Shown here: one piece after another, positions 42,742-55,570 of the stretch
Numbering within the stretch: the stretch's first letter is position 1
Layout of the letters: every line of letters begins with the position of its first letter
From: Solen grandis
Taxonomy: Eukaryota; Mollusca; Bivalvia; Adapedonta; Solenidae
DNA: 64,000 bases
Direction: 5' to 3'
Assembly (NCBI GenBank): GCA_021229015.1
Contig: CM037789.1
Span: 35,964,469 to 36,028,468, forward strand
The notes under the pieces: generated by a model
What the model was told of the DNA's origin: nothing
The model's database searches: none
The model's input: only the letters and a program-made list of their open reading frames with translations
Translations under genes and position numbers: made by a program

Positions 42742-44563
42742 TTTTTTTTGAAAGATTAAATCATGTTTCACATAACTTGATTTTTGTTTTTTCTACCAGG
42801 TATGTGGCTGGATTTTACCATGCTTTTGTTGTTTTAATCTTTAAAAAATATAAGAAATAAAGTGTTGTGGCACTCAGATGTATTCACTGCTTGAGATGTA
42901 GTTCAGCTTACTTGCAGGTGAAGTCTTAATTATGATATGCATTAATTTTATGTACTGTACATATTATGATAGAAAACTGATGAACTCATAATTGATAAAA
43001 TCATATGAAAAACAATAACAGATGACATAACTTTAACACTTTATTACAAAACAAATACCTGTCAAAAACAGTATACTTACAAATTGGACTTTTAAAGAGT
43101 GCACTATGTTGCATATTATTTGCACAAAGATAAAAAAAAAAAAGGCAGATAATGCAAATTAGTGGAGAGGCTGCAAAATGTTGATATGTAGTTAATGCAA
43201 AAAACAATCTTCCTGTGCTTCAGTCACATTTAACCCGGTGCCCTGGCGGCATTTCGGATTTCTTGGAATCAGCTGGTGTGTTCAGATCAGGACATAATGG
43301 TCTGAAAAGATGTTTTAAAATAGATCAAAATAACTGCAGCGTCTGCAGGATAAACAGTCATTTTTTTCAAAATTCTAAAAATTATTTTGGCATAATTGCA
43401 AAATTTCCTGCTGATGCCATTGTGATACTGCTATTAGTTGTCCACAGGAGACCATTTGATTTCTGTGTTAACACCTTAATACTTGGAAGATGACCATTAA
43501 ATCAGTAAGGCTCATACTGATGTCTTTATTGATGTCCAGGCATCGAAAGGTTGTCCAGGAACCAGGGAGGCTCGGTCAGCATCTGTCAGGTGACTGCCTG
43601 CAGGTGTCTGTCTGCCTGGCAATCGGGATACCTTTTATCACTTTGATGTTAATACAGTATTCTAAATATTTCTATCCTTTATTTTTTAAATCATGTGCTC
43701 AGCATTAGTTATGTTGAATGACATACATTTGAATTATATAACTTATGCTTATTTATCCTATCATCAGACTCACATCGTGGTATAAACTGCCTATCGAATA
43801 AACTTAGCTTTATACTCATTCGTGAAATTTTATATACTCTGACGTCATCGGAACTACTTTCTTGAGTTCAAAGTTCAAGAAGTGCAGAAAGAGTTTATGT
43901 TACAATTTTACTGGTAGAAATAAAAGGGGGATAAATGCTGCTGTCATGAATAAATGTCAAATTTTATTAAATAAACAAACAAAAAAGTTTAATGATGTTT
44001 TTTTAATTTATTTTAATATTTTACATTTCAAAATACACACACACACCAATACCCCACCCACCACCACACAACATGCTCAGCAACAATTCACTAACATCCC
44101 AATTTTATGGGTCGACATTTAACATACATCATTTCCATGTACACAACTAAGTCTGAGCCACAACCATAACTACACACACAGCGACGATTCATGTTTTGTT
44201 TAGTAGTTCCAATGATATTTTGAATACTGTCGAGATGTGTACAGTATGTTTCGACTCACATGTGTTAAAAATGTGTAGACTGATCAACCGTGTTACATAT
44301 TATTCTTTTTAAATATATTTCTTTCTTTTTTTGAGTATTTGAAAGTTGAAAATGCCTAAACGTATATGCTTGATAAAATATTTCGAAAAGTGCATAAATT
44401 GTTATAATCTTTTTTTTTAAATCCTGGGACTACTTAGGAGGGTACGAAGAACGGTTCGTTGGCTTACACACGCGGAAGAATACTAAAGTGTAGATAGTTG
44501 GGAGAATCCATTTTTTATTTTTTTAAAATAATCAGAAATATTAGTTAGTATGATGGAATAAAT

Positions 44564-44653
44564 AGAATACTAGGTTAGTGTTGGATAAAGATAAGTTTAT
44601 CCTGCTCGGCAAAGAAAATATAAACCGCGAGCCCAACACTAACCTAGTATTCT
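44564..44653. repeat. 90-bp hairpin with 21-bp perfect arms
   Basis: agaatactaggttagtgttg(g) at 44564-44584 pairs exactly with 44633-44653; the loop is 48 bases. No second copy seen in the window. Confidence 0.85.
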
Positions 44654-45579
44654 CTATATATATTTCTGTTAAGAAAATAAAATGTGTTTAGGACCGAAGA
44701 TAATCAATGCGAGTTATGCTTACCTTACAAATCATTTGAGCATCTGTTATGAGTTTAATTTAGTTTTGTTTCCTCTGTTTCACCCCCTATATTTATTTCA
44801 GACATCATACTACTGGATGTTCCCACCTATGTTATTTTAAACTGTAAAACCTTCTGAAATCCAGACTACATAGTCTGGAATATGGAGAAAAAAAAAATCA
44901 ACCAGGATTTCTCAAAGGTTTAATTCCATAAAGTAATCTTCTAAATAACAAATTGTATAAATACTTATTTTCACAGTTCATTTACTTGCAATATAGCCAT
45001 AAATGCTATTGATTAGTGATCGTTGTTTCAATAAAGACGAGGTATTAAACATGCAGAAGACGGATAGGTGTCAACTCTCTCGTGGAAAGTGTCAAAACAT
45101 GTTTCTCGGTAGGGGTTTCTTGTATCACCTCTGAATACTCAGGAGCGACAGGAAGTGGCAGGTTAGCTTGAAATTAACTCACCCTGCTGGCAGTGTTCGG
45201 AATGGTATGTTCTGTTCTTTCACTGCTTGGGGACACACAATGATATAATGTGTAATTCAGTGGTGTAACAACTTTGTCATTAGCTAATTAATTAATCTTT
45301 AGTATGCATAAACAATCATAATTGGTTGTTTCACAGAGCAATACTATGTTATTCTTTTAAATATAATTTTCAAATTGAATATTTGGCAGTCAATTAATAT
45401 ATTTTCATATATTATTGTATAAAGATGGATTAATCTGTAACAGTTATTGCCTGGCAATATTAACCTGAGACATCTAAATATTCATTGACCTGTCTTCTGC
45501 AATTGTGGGTTTCCAAAGGTAAACACATGAACTTCAAGTATGGTACAACATATATATGTTTTACTAAGAAGCATATACG

Positions 45580-45655
45580 TATCACAACGCCTGATAGCCT
45601 CAATGATAATTTGCTTGATTTCGAAGCTGAAGGTTGTGGGTTTGAATCTAGATCA
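45580..45655 (+). mobile_element. tRNA-like SINE head fragment
   Basis: Reads gcctgatagcctcaatgat then aggttgtgggtttgaatc, an A-box and B-box pair spaced as in a tRNA. No intact tRNA fold is claimed. Confidence 0.4.
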
Positions 45656-47120
45656 GGCCATAAATATTGTTCATATTTTTTGTTGAATTTTGACCACAAG
45701 CATAGCAAACCAATTACTAGCATTGAATACAAATGTTTGGATCATAATAATCACCGATACTAATAAAGAGCATCTCTGAGATTAATAAAGTTCCACACGC
45801 ATTGATATTGTATTGGCCTTTTTCTGTCCCATTCTGTCCAGTTTGTGCCATTAAAATGATGTCAGACTTAAATCTGAGTATCGTAATCAAATCCCTATTC
45901 TGAAGAGACTAATGGGCCTAGTTTGAGTCTAATTAGTATTTTCATTTTCAATATCTTAGATCTATAACCAGATCAGGGGAAATATTTTTTTTTTTTTTTT
46001 TTTACAGTGTGACATTTGGTATGATTTTTGCAATTTCCACAAAATTCTATGTGACATTTATTTAAATTCAAAATGACTTCTTTGAAAATTTCAGTGACAT
46101 TTTCTATTATTGAAATGTGATTATGGCACAGGGCCCTCACTTCTCCAAGTCCTTCAACAATTATTGACAAATTAGATTTTTTTATTTTTTTATTTTTTTT
46201 ATTTATCCATTGAGAAATATATCTTATCATGAAAGGAAATAAATAATAAAAAAGGGTTTAGTGAGGGATTTTTTTATCCGAGCATCTTCTCTTGTCAACT
46301 GATCACTGTCTTCATCAACTATTGATTCACTGCAATAAAGAAAAAATATGTTCACACAATACCTGTTGGCCTTCTCGTCATTTGACACTTTACACATCAG
46401 AAGTGGTAAAAAAAAAACAAAAAAAACTTCCAGACACGTAAAAAAAGGAGAAATATGCAGATAAAGACAGGAAAAATGCAGTCAAGGATCATATGTAAGT
46501 CAACACAGGCTTATCAGATCAGTGCTGGGCTGCATGTGGCTCCATGAGGCTGAGACCTATCTGATGATGTCATCTTTTGATCATACATCAGTAGACACGA
46601 GAGTAAGGCGAGGAGGTCATGCATATATTTACATACCTTACGGGTGTAGAAGCGGATCTTACAAAAATATTAATTAAAACATGCTTTTGGCAAAATAAGA
46701 CGCAGAAAATTTATATTCATATATGATAAATTACATCATATGCCATGAAATATAAGATGGTATCATTTTCATGATTATTGAATTTACTTGTATGCTTTTT
46801 TAAAAGTACTGAAAATGTTGTGTGGATACAGCTGGGATCAAAACTAAATTACTTATCAATGAAAGCAGACAATAATGACATGTTACATTACCTAATTGAG
46901 GTTCCACTTTGAAAATTTCAGAGGCAAAATAGAAAGGAAAATAGGGTATACTTTGAAGACTGATAATAAAATAATGTGAATGTAAGATTATATTTTGTTT
47001 TACTGGTCCTGTTTCAACTTTGTGTGTTGAAATTACAGTCCTGTCTGATCAAAATAGAGCTGACCAAAATATGACTTGTAAAAAACAGACCAGCCTGCAC
47101 ATATATTACAGGCTGAGGCC

Positions 47121-47317
47121 ATAAAAAATCCATTTCTGGTTTCCAGCAAAAAAAAAAAAAAGAGGGTAGGTAGGTAGGGATTTTTTTTTTTTTTATTAAC
47201 GAAAGGTAAAAAGAAAAGGGAAGGATTTTTTAAAGGTGGAAAGGTAAAAAAAAACTTTAGGGTGAGTCAATAAAAAAGAGGGTCAGTCAGTAGACCAGAA
47301 ACTGAAGTCTTTTTTTA
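47121..47317. mobile_element. MITE, diverged second copy
   Basis: Ends aaatccatttctggtttcc and tagaccagaaactgaagt, with the same internal phrases (gaaaggtaaaaaaaaac, gagggtcagtcag). Confidence 0.65.
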
Positions 47318-48202
47318 GGGCCCATTCAGGTTTTATCCTTTTTGTTACTCTTCAGTGCTGAAGAGAATTAGGAGGAAACTCTGTAAAGCCTAATTATAGT
47401 GATAATTGCTTTCAGTCTGATCTGGTTTATATTTTGTACACCATGGCGTACAACCAACAATATTGAACGATAAAATGTACTCATGTAGCGGTTCCATTAA
47501 AGGTGATTGTAATTCCCATTTACATGCAAACAGGAACAGTTGGAGGGTCAAGGGTAGAGATAGATTTAACCAAAGTAAGAGAAATTATATTATTCTCCCA
47601 TGCAATATTTATGAGCCTGGGCAATTGGTATGTGTTTTAGCTAATGAGAGGAGAAAAATAACTGACACCTCATCTTCCAGAGATTTTTTGGCCTTTGCTG
47701 TTTCACCATTATTGTGTTACATGTCCTGACTGAGAAAGAAATTGTTAGAGAGAATCTAGATGTGTTTTTGTTGTGGTATTTTCCCTGAATTTAGTATATT
47801 TACACAGATAGCTAGCTGGGCTGTCAAGTATTGTTATGTTTGAACTTTGAAAAAAGAGATTTAGAGACTTAAAAGAAAATAAATGAAATACAAGTATAGG
47901 AAAAAAAAAATGTTTGAGATATACACTGTTTAGAAATGAATCTGTTGAATGTACATTTTTAGTTTTCAAAGGGAAGTAATTAATCATCAGGTGATGATAA
48001 ATAGATTTATCATAACTGCTATTTAGCATTATTATATCACCTTCCTCTCATTTTTTTTATTTTTAACCATTGTCAATGTTAATCTTGTTTGATGTTATTT
48101 AACATTCGTAAGCATTCTGTTATGGTGCATTATAACCTATACATATGCTTTCATACCTTCAGTAGTACAGATGGGTCCACAAAAGAAGATTAATATGTTT
48201 AA

Positions 48203-48438
48203 CCCTTTCCCTCATATAGACTCATTTTGACACACTCAATAGGTACCACATAAGGCCTGATCTGCAGAAAACCACAGCAGATGTGTCCACAGTTAACTAC
48301 TAATTAATTACAAAATCTCATTCCAGACCACTGAGAGCAACGAACAGCATAACTGATCACTGCGAGTTACTCGCAGGCTGATCTGGTTTTATGCTGTTCG
48401 CATAGGTCTTTTCATGGTATCCTCTATGAGGGAAAGGG
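48203..48438 (-). mobile_element. TTAA-flanked MITE, copy 2 (inverted)
   Basis: Same termini and TTAA flanks (48199-48202 and 48439-48442). The body is the reverse complement of the copy at 20664, including gcgagttactcgcaggctg. Confidence 0.78.
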
Positions 48439-48888
48439 TTAATGCTGAAAATCAGTAAAAGCTGAACATAATGTATTTGGGTTAATTTCAACTATGTTCA
48501 ACATACTTCTTCCTGAAATATATCAAATCTTGTGTCCAGTTTAAAACCTGCAAAAAAAAAGCACCTGTCTCTTTACATTGTAGACAATCGCTGTAAAGAT
48601 TGGTTCACTGTTGAGGCAATTAATATTTACCAGTTTCAATATGCTACAGACATTTACCGTACTGTAAAGATTGGCCCAGTGTGCAAAGGATATATAGGAA
48701 TTATGTTCATGTATTTTATGAAAAATTTATTGAGTCGGGGGTATTTATCACCTTCACTGATAGTTCAAGTTCAGCTGAAAATCTTTATGAAGTATCTTTT
48801 TTCATAAGAATTTTCACCTGTTATTTATTGTAAACATAATAGCTGTACACAGTCCTTACACAGTACAGCAGCAGGTACCTTCATAGAA

Positions 48889-49080
48889 TTACTTTATATC
48901 AGTGGTTATTGCTTTGGCAGCATGTACCACAAGTGCCATCTGTCTAGTTGACATGTTCTTAGGGGAGAACTGCAATAGAATCGTGTCACGTAGAGATGTG
49001 TCCTCAGCTTTCTGCCCTGTACGTCCATTTGTGGCCGTATATTTATCAGAAAATTGCCTCTCACTCTTCAAACTGACAAA
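48889..49080 (-). other. unassigned open stretch, possible exon
   Basis: An acceptor-like ttttgtcag (minus strand) is followed by an open frame containing KSERQFSDKYTATNGRTGQK then SPKNMSTRQMALVVHAAKA, to a TAA. Base composition is richer than its surroundings. No family is recognised, and the plus strand is open too, so it may be chance. Confidence 0.2.
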
Positions 49081-49742
49081 ACACTAGGGCTTTGTCATAG
49101 GGGGCCCCTCGCTCCTCTCAAATACGTATAATTACAGCCTATTGAATCATAATCAATAGTGTTCCCTCTGTTAGAATGGAAAATAGTCTCATGATAAGCT
49201 GAGGAGGAAATTACTTCACGCTTCAGTGGGTCGGCAAAAGCGGCCGTTTTTCGATTACGATGTATTCAATATTTAATACTGATAAAACAGTTCACTCTGA
49301 GTAAACAGAAAAGAACCTGCTGTCTTGATTAAGGTAACTCAGAGAACGACTATTGATTGACAGGTATAGACTCTCCCGAAGTACCTTTTTCACTTCTGCC
49401 TCCACTTCATATGCAATATCAAATTTAACGCAAATGTAATTTTCCATTTCATGTTTTGATTCTCATTTTTAATTTGTTTTTTAAGCATGTTCATTAAAAT
49501 CTATCATTAAATCTCTTCATTGACAGTGTTACAATTACCATGCATGTAATGTTTTATCAGAAACACATAATTGAGTCACTGGTGAATATTTCAATCAATG
49601 ATTGCAGTAATAATCTGTGTGGAAAACTATTAAAAGATTTAAAATTGTGTCGGCATGAAATCTGAGGACAAGGAGAAAATCTGTATGTATAAACATGTGA
49701 TCAAATAAGCGTGATCAAATAACCGATCACATTCAAGAATGC

Positions 49743-49870
49743 AGTAGCAGTGGCACTGTGGTTGAGCTGTAGCATGCAAGGGTTGTGGGTTCAAACCTCT
49801 CTCTCAGCAGGAATCATTCAGGATCTTCCCAGACACAAAGTACTGGACCAATCCCAAGATTTGAAGGATT
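49743..49870 (+). mobile_element. tRNA-derived SINE fragment
   Basis: A-box-like gtggcactgtggttgagc and B-box-like gggttcaaacc, followed by family B body traces (aagtactggaccaatccc). Confidence 0.55.
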
Positions 49871-50018
49871 AGTATGATTTTCCAAATGTTAAGAAGTAAA
49901 TTTAAATGTAAATGCAGGGCTGACCTAGGCATTTTTTGGAACCAGGTAGTATTGAGATGAGAAGTATGTGAAAGGTCTGTACATTAAGCACTACATACTC
50001 CAGGGATACCATTAGGGC

Positions 50019-50227
50019 AAAAAAAAAAAAAATCTGTTTCTGATCTCCAGCAAATAAATAAAGAGGGTCGGTAGTTTGGGATTTTATTTGTTCATTTATT
50101 TATTGCATGAAACAAAAAGTAAAAAAAGTGAAGTATTTTTTTTAAAGGCGGAAAGGTAAAAAAAACTTAAGGTCGGTCGTTAAAAAAGAGGGTCGGTCGG
50201 GAGACCAGAAACAGATTTTTTTTTTGG
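50019..50227. mobile_element. MITE with ends aaatctgtttctgrtctcc
   Basis: Inverted ends aatctgtttctgatctcc and gagaccagaaacagattt, with internal aaaggtaaaaaaaac and gggtcggtcgg phrases. Second copy at 47121-47317. Confidence 0.7.
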
Positions 50228-50488
50228 CAATATATCGTTTGAATAAGGAAATGGGGTTTCAACTGTCTACTCACTGAAAGCAATACACTGTTTTTGATTT
50301 GAATGCGTATTCTCTTCTTCTGTATATACGGTATTGATGAGAAGTGAACAGCATGAAGCCTGATCAGCCTGTTTGGTACTCACTGGCTGATTTTGTCACA
50401 TACTGGTCACTCACTGGTCACATACTGGCCACAAACATGCTGGTAACTTCTTGGTCATTTAGTGGTCATCCACTGATCACATATTGTT

Positions 50489-51594
50489 ACCCCCGCCTGT
50501 AGACCCTCGATTCAGTGTAAACTAAATATTGTCAGGGAATCAACATCACAACTGCGCAGCTTTAAAGTTAAACATAAATTTTATTTTTGTTTACATGTGT
50601 ATATACACTTATTAAACAATGAAGATCAATATCAAATATCCATCGACACTTTGTTTATGTACAAATAATAATTGTAACTATGCGCATAGCATAATGAAAA
50701 GTATTCAATACCACACGCGTATAGTGCTGGTTAACGTTAACTACTTAAATACACAAGTTCACCTTTATCGTTATGAATATCTTAAAGTACCTAACGGATA
50801 CTTAAATCAGCGCGCATATTTAAAATACAACCAACAGTTCCAACAGTACCACAGTCAACTGTTGTTAGAATTTAAAATAGACCTTTAAATGTTTGTAAGT
50901 ACTCATTATGATACTAAATATATTTAACTTGAAGTAAACAATATCATATTTTTATCTTAAAACTTCCTATAATGTTTATTTACTAGGAATTCCATAAAAA
51001 TGCGATGGAATGTAGGCCATAGCTTTACCTAATTCAGACTGTCCTCAGAATGAGGCCGAAATCCCTTATATAGTAACAACTGGCCGAAAGTGGTGGAATG
51101 GTCAATAAGGGACCGTTGGCCACTATTCAGTGGCTGACCGACCAGAAATACATGGCCGATGACGAAAACACCGTCACTTTAAGATGGCCAAATTTGACGT
51201 CATTACAACTGTAAACAAAAATGGCGCCCATTAAAGACTTACAATATTACTAGAATTCCAGGCCTACTAACACAAATAAATGGTATGTAAATAATGTATA
51301 GAACCTAATCTTAACAGCGTTAATTGCATATATTACAATTATACAATGACTTACGAATCCTAATAAAAATCCTATGCAATATACATTTCAATCAGGTACA
51401 TGCGAAAATTAACAGAGAAAACCAAAGTGTGACCTTAGTACAAGTGTAATACACATAAATGATGTAACAATCCAACTCACAGTCGTGTAAAAAAATTTTT
51501 ACAAAGGATTAAAATTAATATTAAATTGAAAGGGATATCAATTCACAATGATGGTTCTTCAAGTATTAAATGTCACTGATATGTGGGGCATATC
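50489..51594. other. 1.1-kb possible insertion inside a tactggtcac repeat
   Basis: Degenerate tactggtcac units end at about 50488 and resume at about 51595. The intervening DNA starts ttacccccgcctg, holds an 89-codon Tyr/Asn-rich frame (50619-50888) of unknown nature, and has a ggccgaa/ggccgatg-rich part at 51060-51170. No clear terminal repeats. Confidence 0.35.
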
Positions 51595-52324
51595 AATATT
51601 GGTCACATACTGGTCACTTACATACTTGTCACACATTGGTCACTTACTGACTATCTACTGATCTGAATGTCCTGATAGCTTTAAGTTGTGTTAAAAAACA
51701 TCTAGAAATTATATGATTTTTTTTTCAGATATAGAAAAAAATGCAATGGTTGCTTTAGAAGCTTTGTGGCATGCTTATTAAATGCAATGGAATGCATCAT
51801 TGTTTGGGAAGTGTCTAACCTGAAAAATACTGGAAACAGCAGAAAATAAATCAACATAATCCAGAAAATATAAAAATGCAGATACTAAAAATTATTCTTA
51901 ATTCCACTGAAATAAAAATTGACATTGAATTTAATAAGAAAAGACATTCTAATGTTTCAAAGTATAAAACAGTATCATCCATCAAGCCAGTATTATTAGG
52001 AATTATTACTAGAGTTTTAAAAAAAAAAATGTTTGACAATATTGAAAGTTTTTCAAGTGTTCTGGCTCTGTGTTAGCATTATGTTTTTCCTTTGGCCTAG
52101 CGCTGTAACACCATGTATTTCTGTCAGTACTCAACATTACTGCAATAAATGCTGAGAGTCAGCCCCTAGCTGCTTCATTTCTCATTTCTTTTGTCTGACA
52201 AAATTGAAACAAAAGAAAATGATTGAGAGAATACCTATGTATAAATTATTATCTAAATATACAGTCTTGTCATTGACAGTTTTAAAAAAATTATCTAATT
52301 TCACATTGATTTGGAAACAGGTTT

Positions 52325-52470
52325 TTGACAACTAACATGAATCCCTCTCTAAAGTCCCTGGGTTGGACAAATACTTTGTGGCTGGGTTTCTAGTCTTGAA
52401 CAATTCCTGTCCACAGCAGGGATTAAACTCTTCACCTTGAGATCCACGGTGACTGACCACATACACAGAA
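52325..52470 (-). mobile_element. SINE family B-like fragment
   Basis: Contains ccctgggttggacaaatact and a decayed B box (gggattaaactc), as in the family B body and head in the same order. Confidence 0.55.
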
Positions 52471-53496
52471 CCCTTATAAGTAGGAGACAGGTGCTTCAGT
52501 CACCAGTATCCTGTTCTTGTCACTTAAAGGGGGTAACAGCAATATTAAAATTTGGCATGAATCTAAGAATGTCAAATAAATGATTCAATTACTTTAAGAT
52601 TTTCCATCTTAAAATTGTCAAAGATTGATAAAAGATCTGCTTTTCATGGATTTACATAACCGTTTTCATTTAACTAGATGGAATAAAACTGATGGCTTTT
52701 TAGTAAGATTGATTTCCCTTTGTTGGCCAAACTGTAATTTTTATACTCTTTGTTTGGATTGCGGACTAGAAAAACCACAATTCCCAGAGTAGGGATGCTA
52801 AATCAATGGCATTTAATGAAGTACTTCTATTAATTCTTTCAAAATTTCCCAACCCTACTGCATTTAAAACAAAACAGCTGAAGGAAATGGAAGCAAAATA
52901 AATGTTGTGTCTGCCTCTATCCAGAATGTCGTCTGCTGTTAACGGAAGACTTTGTTTGAGAAACCAGTAGCATTATAATTACAGGGGTAATTACAGAAAT
53001 GAGTAAATCACTTTACTATGAATATTTAATATCGAAACAATTGAAAGGAAATGGTTATACCCGGCATTACACAAAACCCTTTTTCCTGAAAAACCAACTG
53101 GTTGAATGAATGAGCATGGCTACTTCATTATGCATAGGAGGTGTCCACATTGAACATAATGGTTGGACCCAGGGCAGATGTAAATTAATCTCTTTCCTCC
53201 TTACTTTGCTTAACATTGTCATGATTTATGTTCTAGGTAAAAAGGAAATACTCACAAATTTTCCTATTTTAAAAATAATCAATATGCCAATCAAAAAACG
53301 TTCATGACATTTTATCTGTGAGATTTCCTTTTGAATTTAACTTGTAATTTACACCAGTCTCCCACAAGAAAGGTGAAAAATATTTACAAGTTAATAACAC
53401 AGGGGTTAAAGTAGAAGGCATTAAAACTCATCATCTGTTATAACCTACAATTGATTTGCCTAAAGATGGAAGAGTACCTGTAAAGTTAAGATAACA

Positions 53497-54106
53497 AGGT
53501 AAGCCAGTAATAAGAGGTACAAAGTCAGTCAATAATGAATAGTACCTTTATAATTAACAAAGTAAGTCAATAATGAATAGTACCTTTATAATTAACAAAG
53601 TAAGTCAATCATGAATAGTACCTTTATAATTAACAAAGTAAGTCAATAATGAATAGTACCTTTATAATTTAAACAAAGTAAGTCAATAATGAATATAATT
53701 AACAAAGAAAGTCAATAATGAATAGTACCTTTGTAATTAACAACGTAAGTCAATAATGAATAGTACCTTTATAAAGAACAAAGTAAGTCAATAATGAATA
53801 GTACCTTTGTAATTAACAACGTAAGTCAATAATGAATAGTACCTTTATAAAGAACAAAGTAAGTCAATAATGAATATTACCTTTATAATGAACAAAGTAA
53901 GTCAATAATGAATAGTACCTTTATAATGAACAAAGTAAGTCAATAATGAATAGTACCTTTATAATGAACAAAGTAAGTCAATAATGAATAGTACCTTTAT
54001 AATGAACAAAGTAAGTCAATAATGAATAGTACCTTTATAATGAACAAAGTAAGTCAATAATGAATAGTACCTTTATAATGAACAAAGTAAAATAATGAAT
54101 ATACCT
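53497..54106. repeat. 38-bp satellite, about 15 copies
   Basis: Units such as tcaataatgaatagtacc + tttataatgaacaaagtaag. Left copies vary (aattaac/aaagaac/aacgtaag); the right-hand block is nearly uniform, so homogenisation runs from one side. Confidence 0.92.
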
Positions 54107-55099
54107 TTTAAGGAATAAATTTTGAGTATTAAAACTTTCATCATCTGTTATTATCTACAATTGTTTTAAAACAAATGATAAACTTGTATAGTTATCAAAG
54201 TCAGTCAGTAATTAGAGGTCTAACAGTAGAATTAATTTCATATTGAAGGTAGAGATCACTAGAAAAGTGCCTAACATTGGTCATCTGTCATGGCGGGAAA
54301 ACAACCCAACTAGATAGTTGCTATATATTGTAACAAAAATGTCCATGATTAACCCTCACCATGCCTTATATCTTAATTGGACTTGTCTTTTCTTAATTTT
54401 GGACTGTACCATTAGTTTTGTATGTGTCTGCTGTTGAAAAATTGATTTACTGAATACCAAACAGTGCAGGTCAATTTTCAGGCAGATCTTGGTCTGCACA
54501 GGTTGCAAAGGCTGTCACAAGTTCCCACTGCATTGTAAGGGTTAAGGACTTATATATAATTGTATCCTTTACCTACCATTCTGCAAATATCACTGTTTTG
54601 TCCTAGAGTTGGGGTGGTAGGCAAACATGGGGCAGAAGACAGTAATTTTACAGACAGAATGGTACTGGGTCCTGGGGAATAGACTTTGGCAATCATATAA
54701 TGTTGAGATTTTGACAAATTGCAAATACCCTAAGTTGGGGATTTAGTCTCCAGAAAATTGAAAATGTCAATTTCCCCAAGGTCAGCCCAACACTTTACCC
54801 CTGGGGCATAGGTGCATAAATTCACAGACATTATTAAAGGATGCACAATCTCTCTTTCTCACAATGCATGCACTATCAATTGGATGAGTCTCGCCCTGTT
54901 CTGTCTCATTTTTAGTCACTGTAGTATTTCAAGCATTGCTATTAATAATATCACTTTGAAACACTTGAGACAAGAATGCTGAAGTGTAGTCCCATCTTAT
55001 TTAAGAATTTAACCAATTACTTCATGAATATTCATGTACAAATTTATGAATTAACTGAACTTTAAATGGTATATGAAACATTGGAATTTTATGCCCTCT

Positions 55100-55570
55100 C
55101 ATTGATATATGGGGGTGGGCAAATTGTTTTTGGTTTGTCACAAAACTTTAATCTTGACCATAACGCAGAAGTCCTTCCACCTAGAACCTCCAAACATCAT
55201 ATGTTTATGCACCTTGATGAGCTCTACCTGCCAGACGCACTTAAAGGTCTCAGGGTCAAAGGTCAAGGTCACCATATAGCAAATGTTAACCTTGGCCATA
55301 AAATGAAAGTGCTTCCATTCAAGCTATCTATTTTCACATGTATATTCGCCTGGATGAGCCCTATCCAACAGACCCATTTATAGGTAACGGGGCCAAAGGT
55401 CAAGGTCACCATGACCCAAAACAGCACTTATTAATCTTAGCCACATTATGAACGTGCTTCCATCCATAACTCTAAATTTCACAGATGTATGCATCTTGAT
55501 TAACTCTACCTGCCAGGTGACCTTGACCTTCAAATGACATTGACTCCCAAGGTCTAAGACCCCTCCATGG
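55100..55570. repeat. degenerate repeat of about 140-bp units
   Basis: Three loose units sharing ggtcaaggtcacca, aaccttggccata or equivalent, and gtgcttccatt, plus ctctacctgccag. Non-coding. Confidence 0.55.

Larger units (their letters stand above)
42742..47120. other. gene-poor stretch
   Basis: Holds the 44564 hairpin and an SINE head at 45580. A 92-codon frame at 43215-43493 has no recognisable domain or coding character. Nothing else is supported. Confidence 0.5.

Noticed and set aside
43215..43493. 92-codon plus-strand frame as a gene
   Set aside because: No recognisable motif, no splice or start context, and composition changes abruptly within it.
50489..51470. Solo LTR from tgttaccccc to gatgtaaca
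   Set aside because: The flanks show no 5-bp duplication and no retroelement motif is present.
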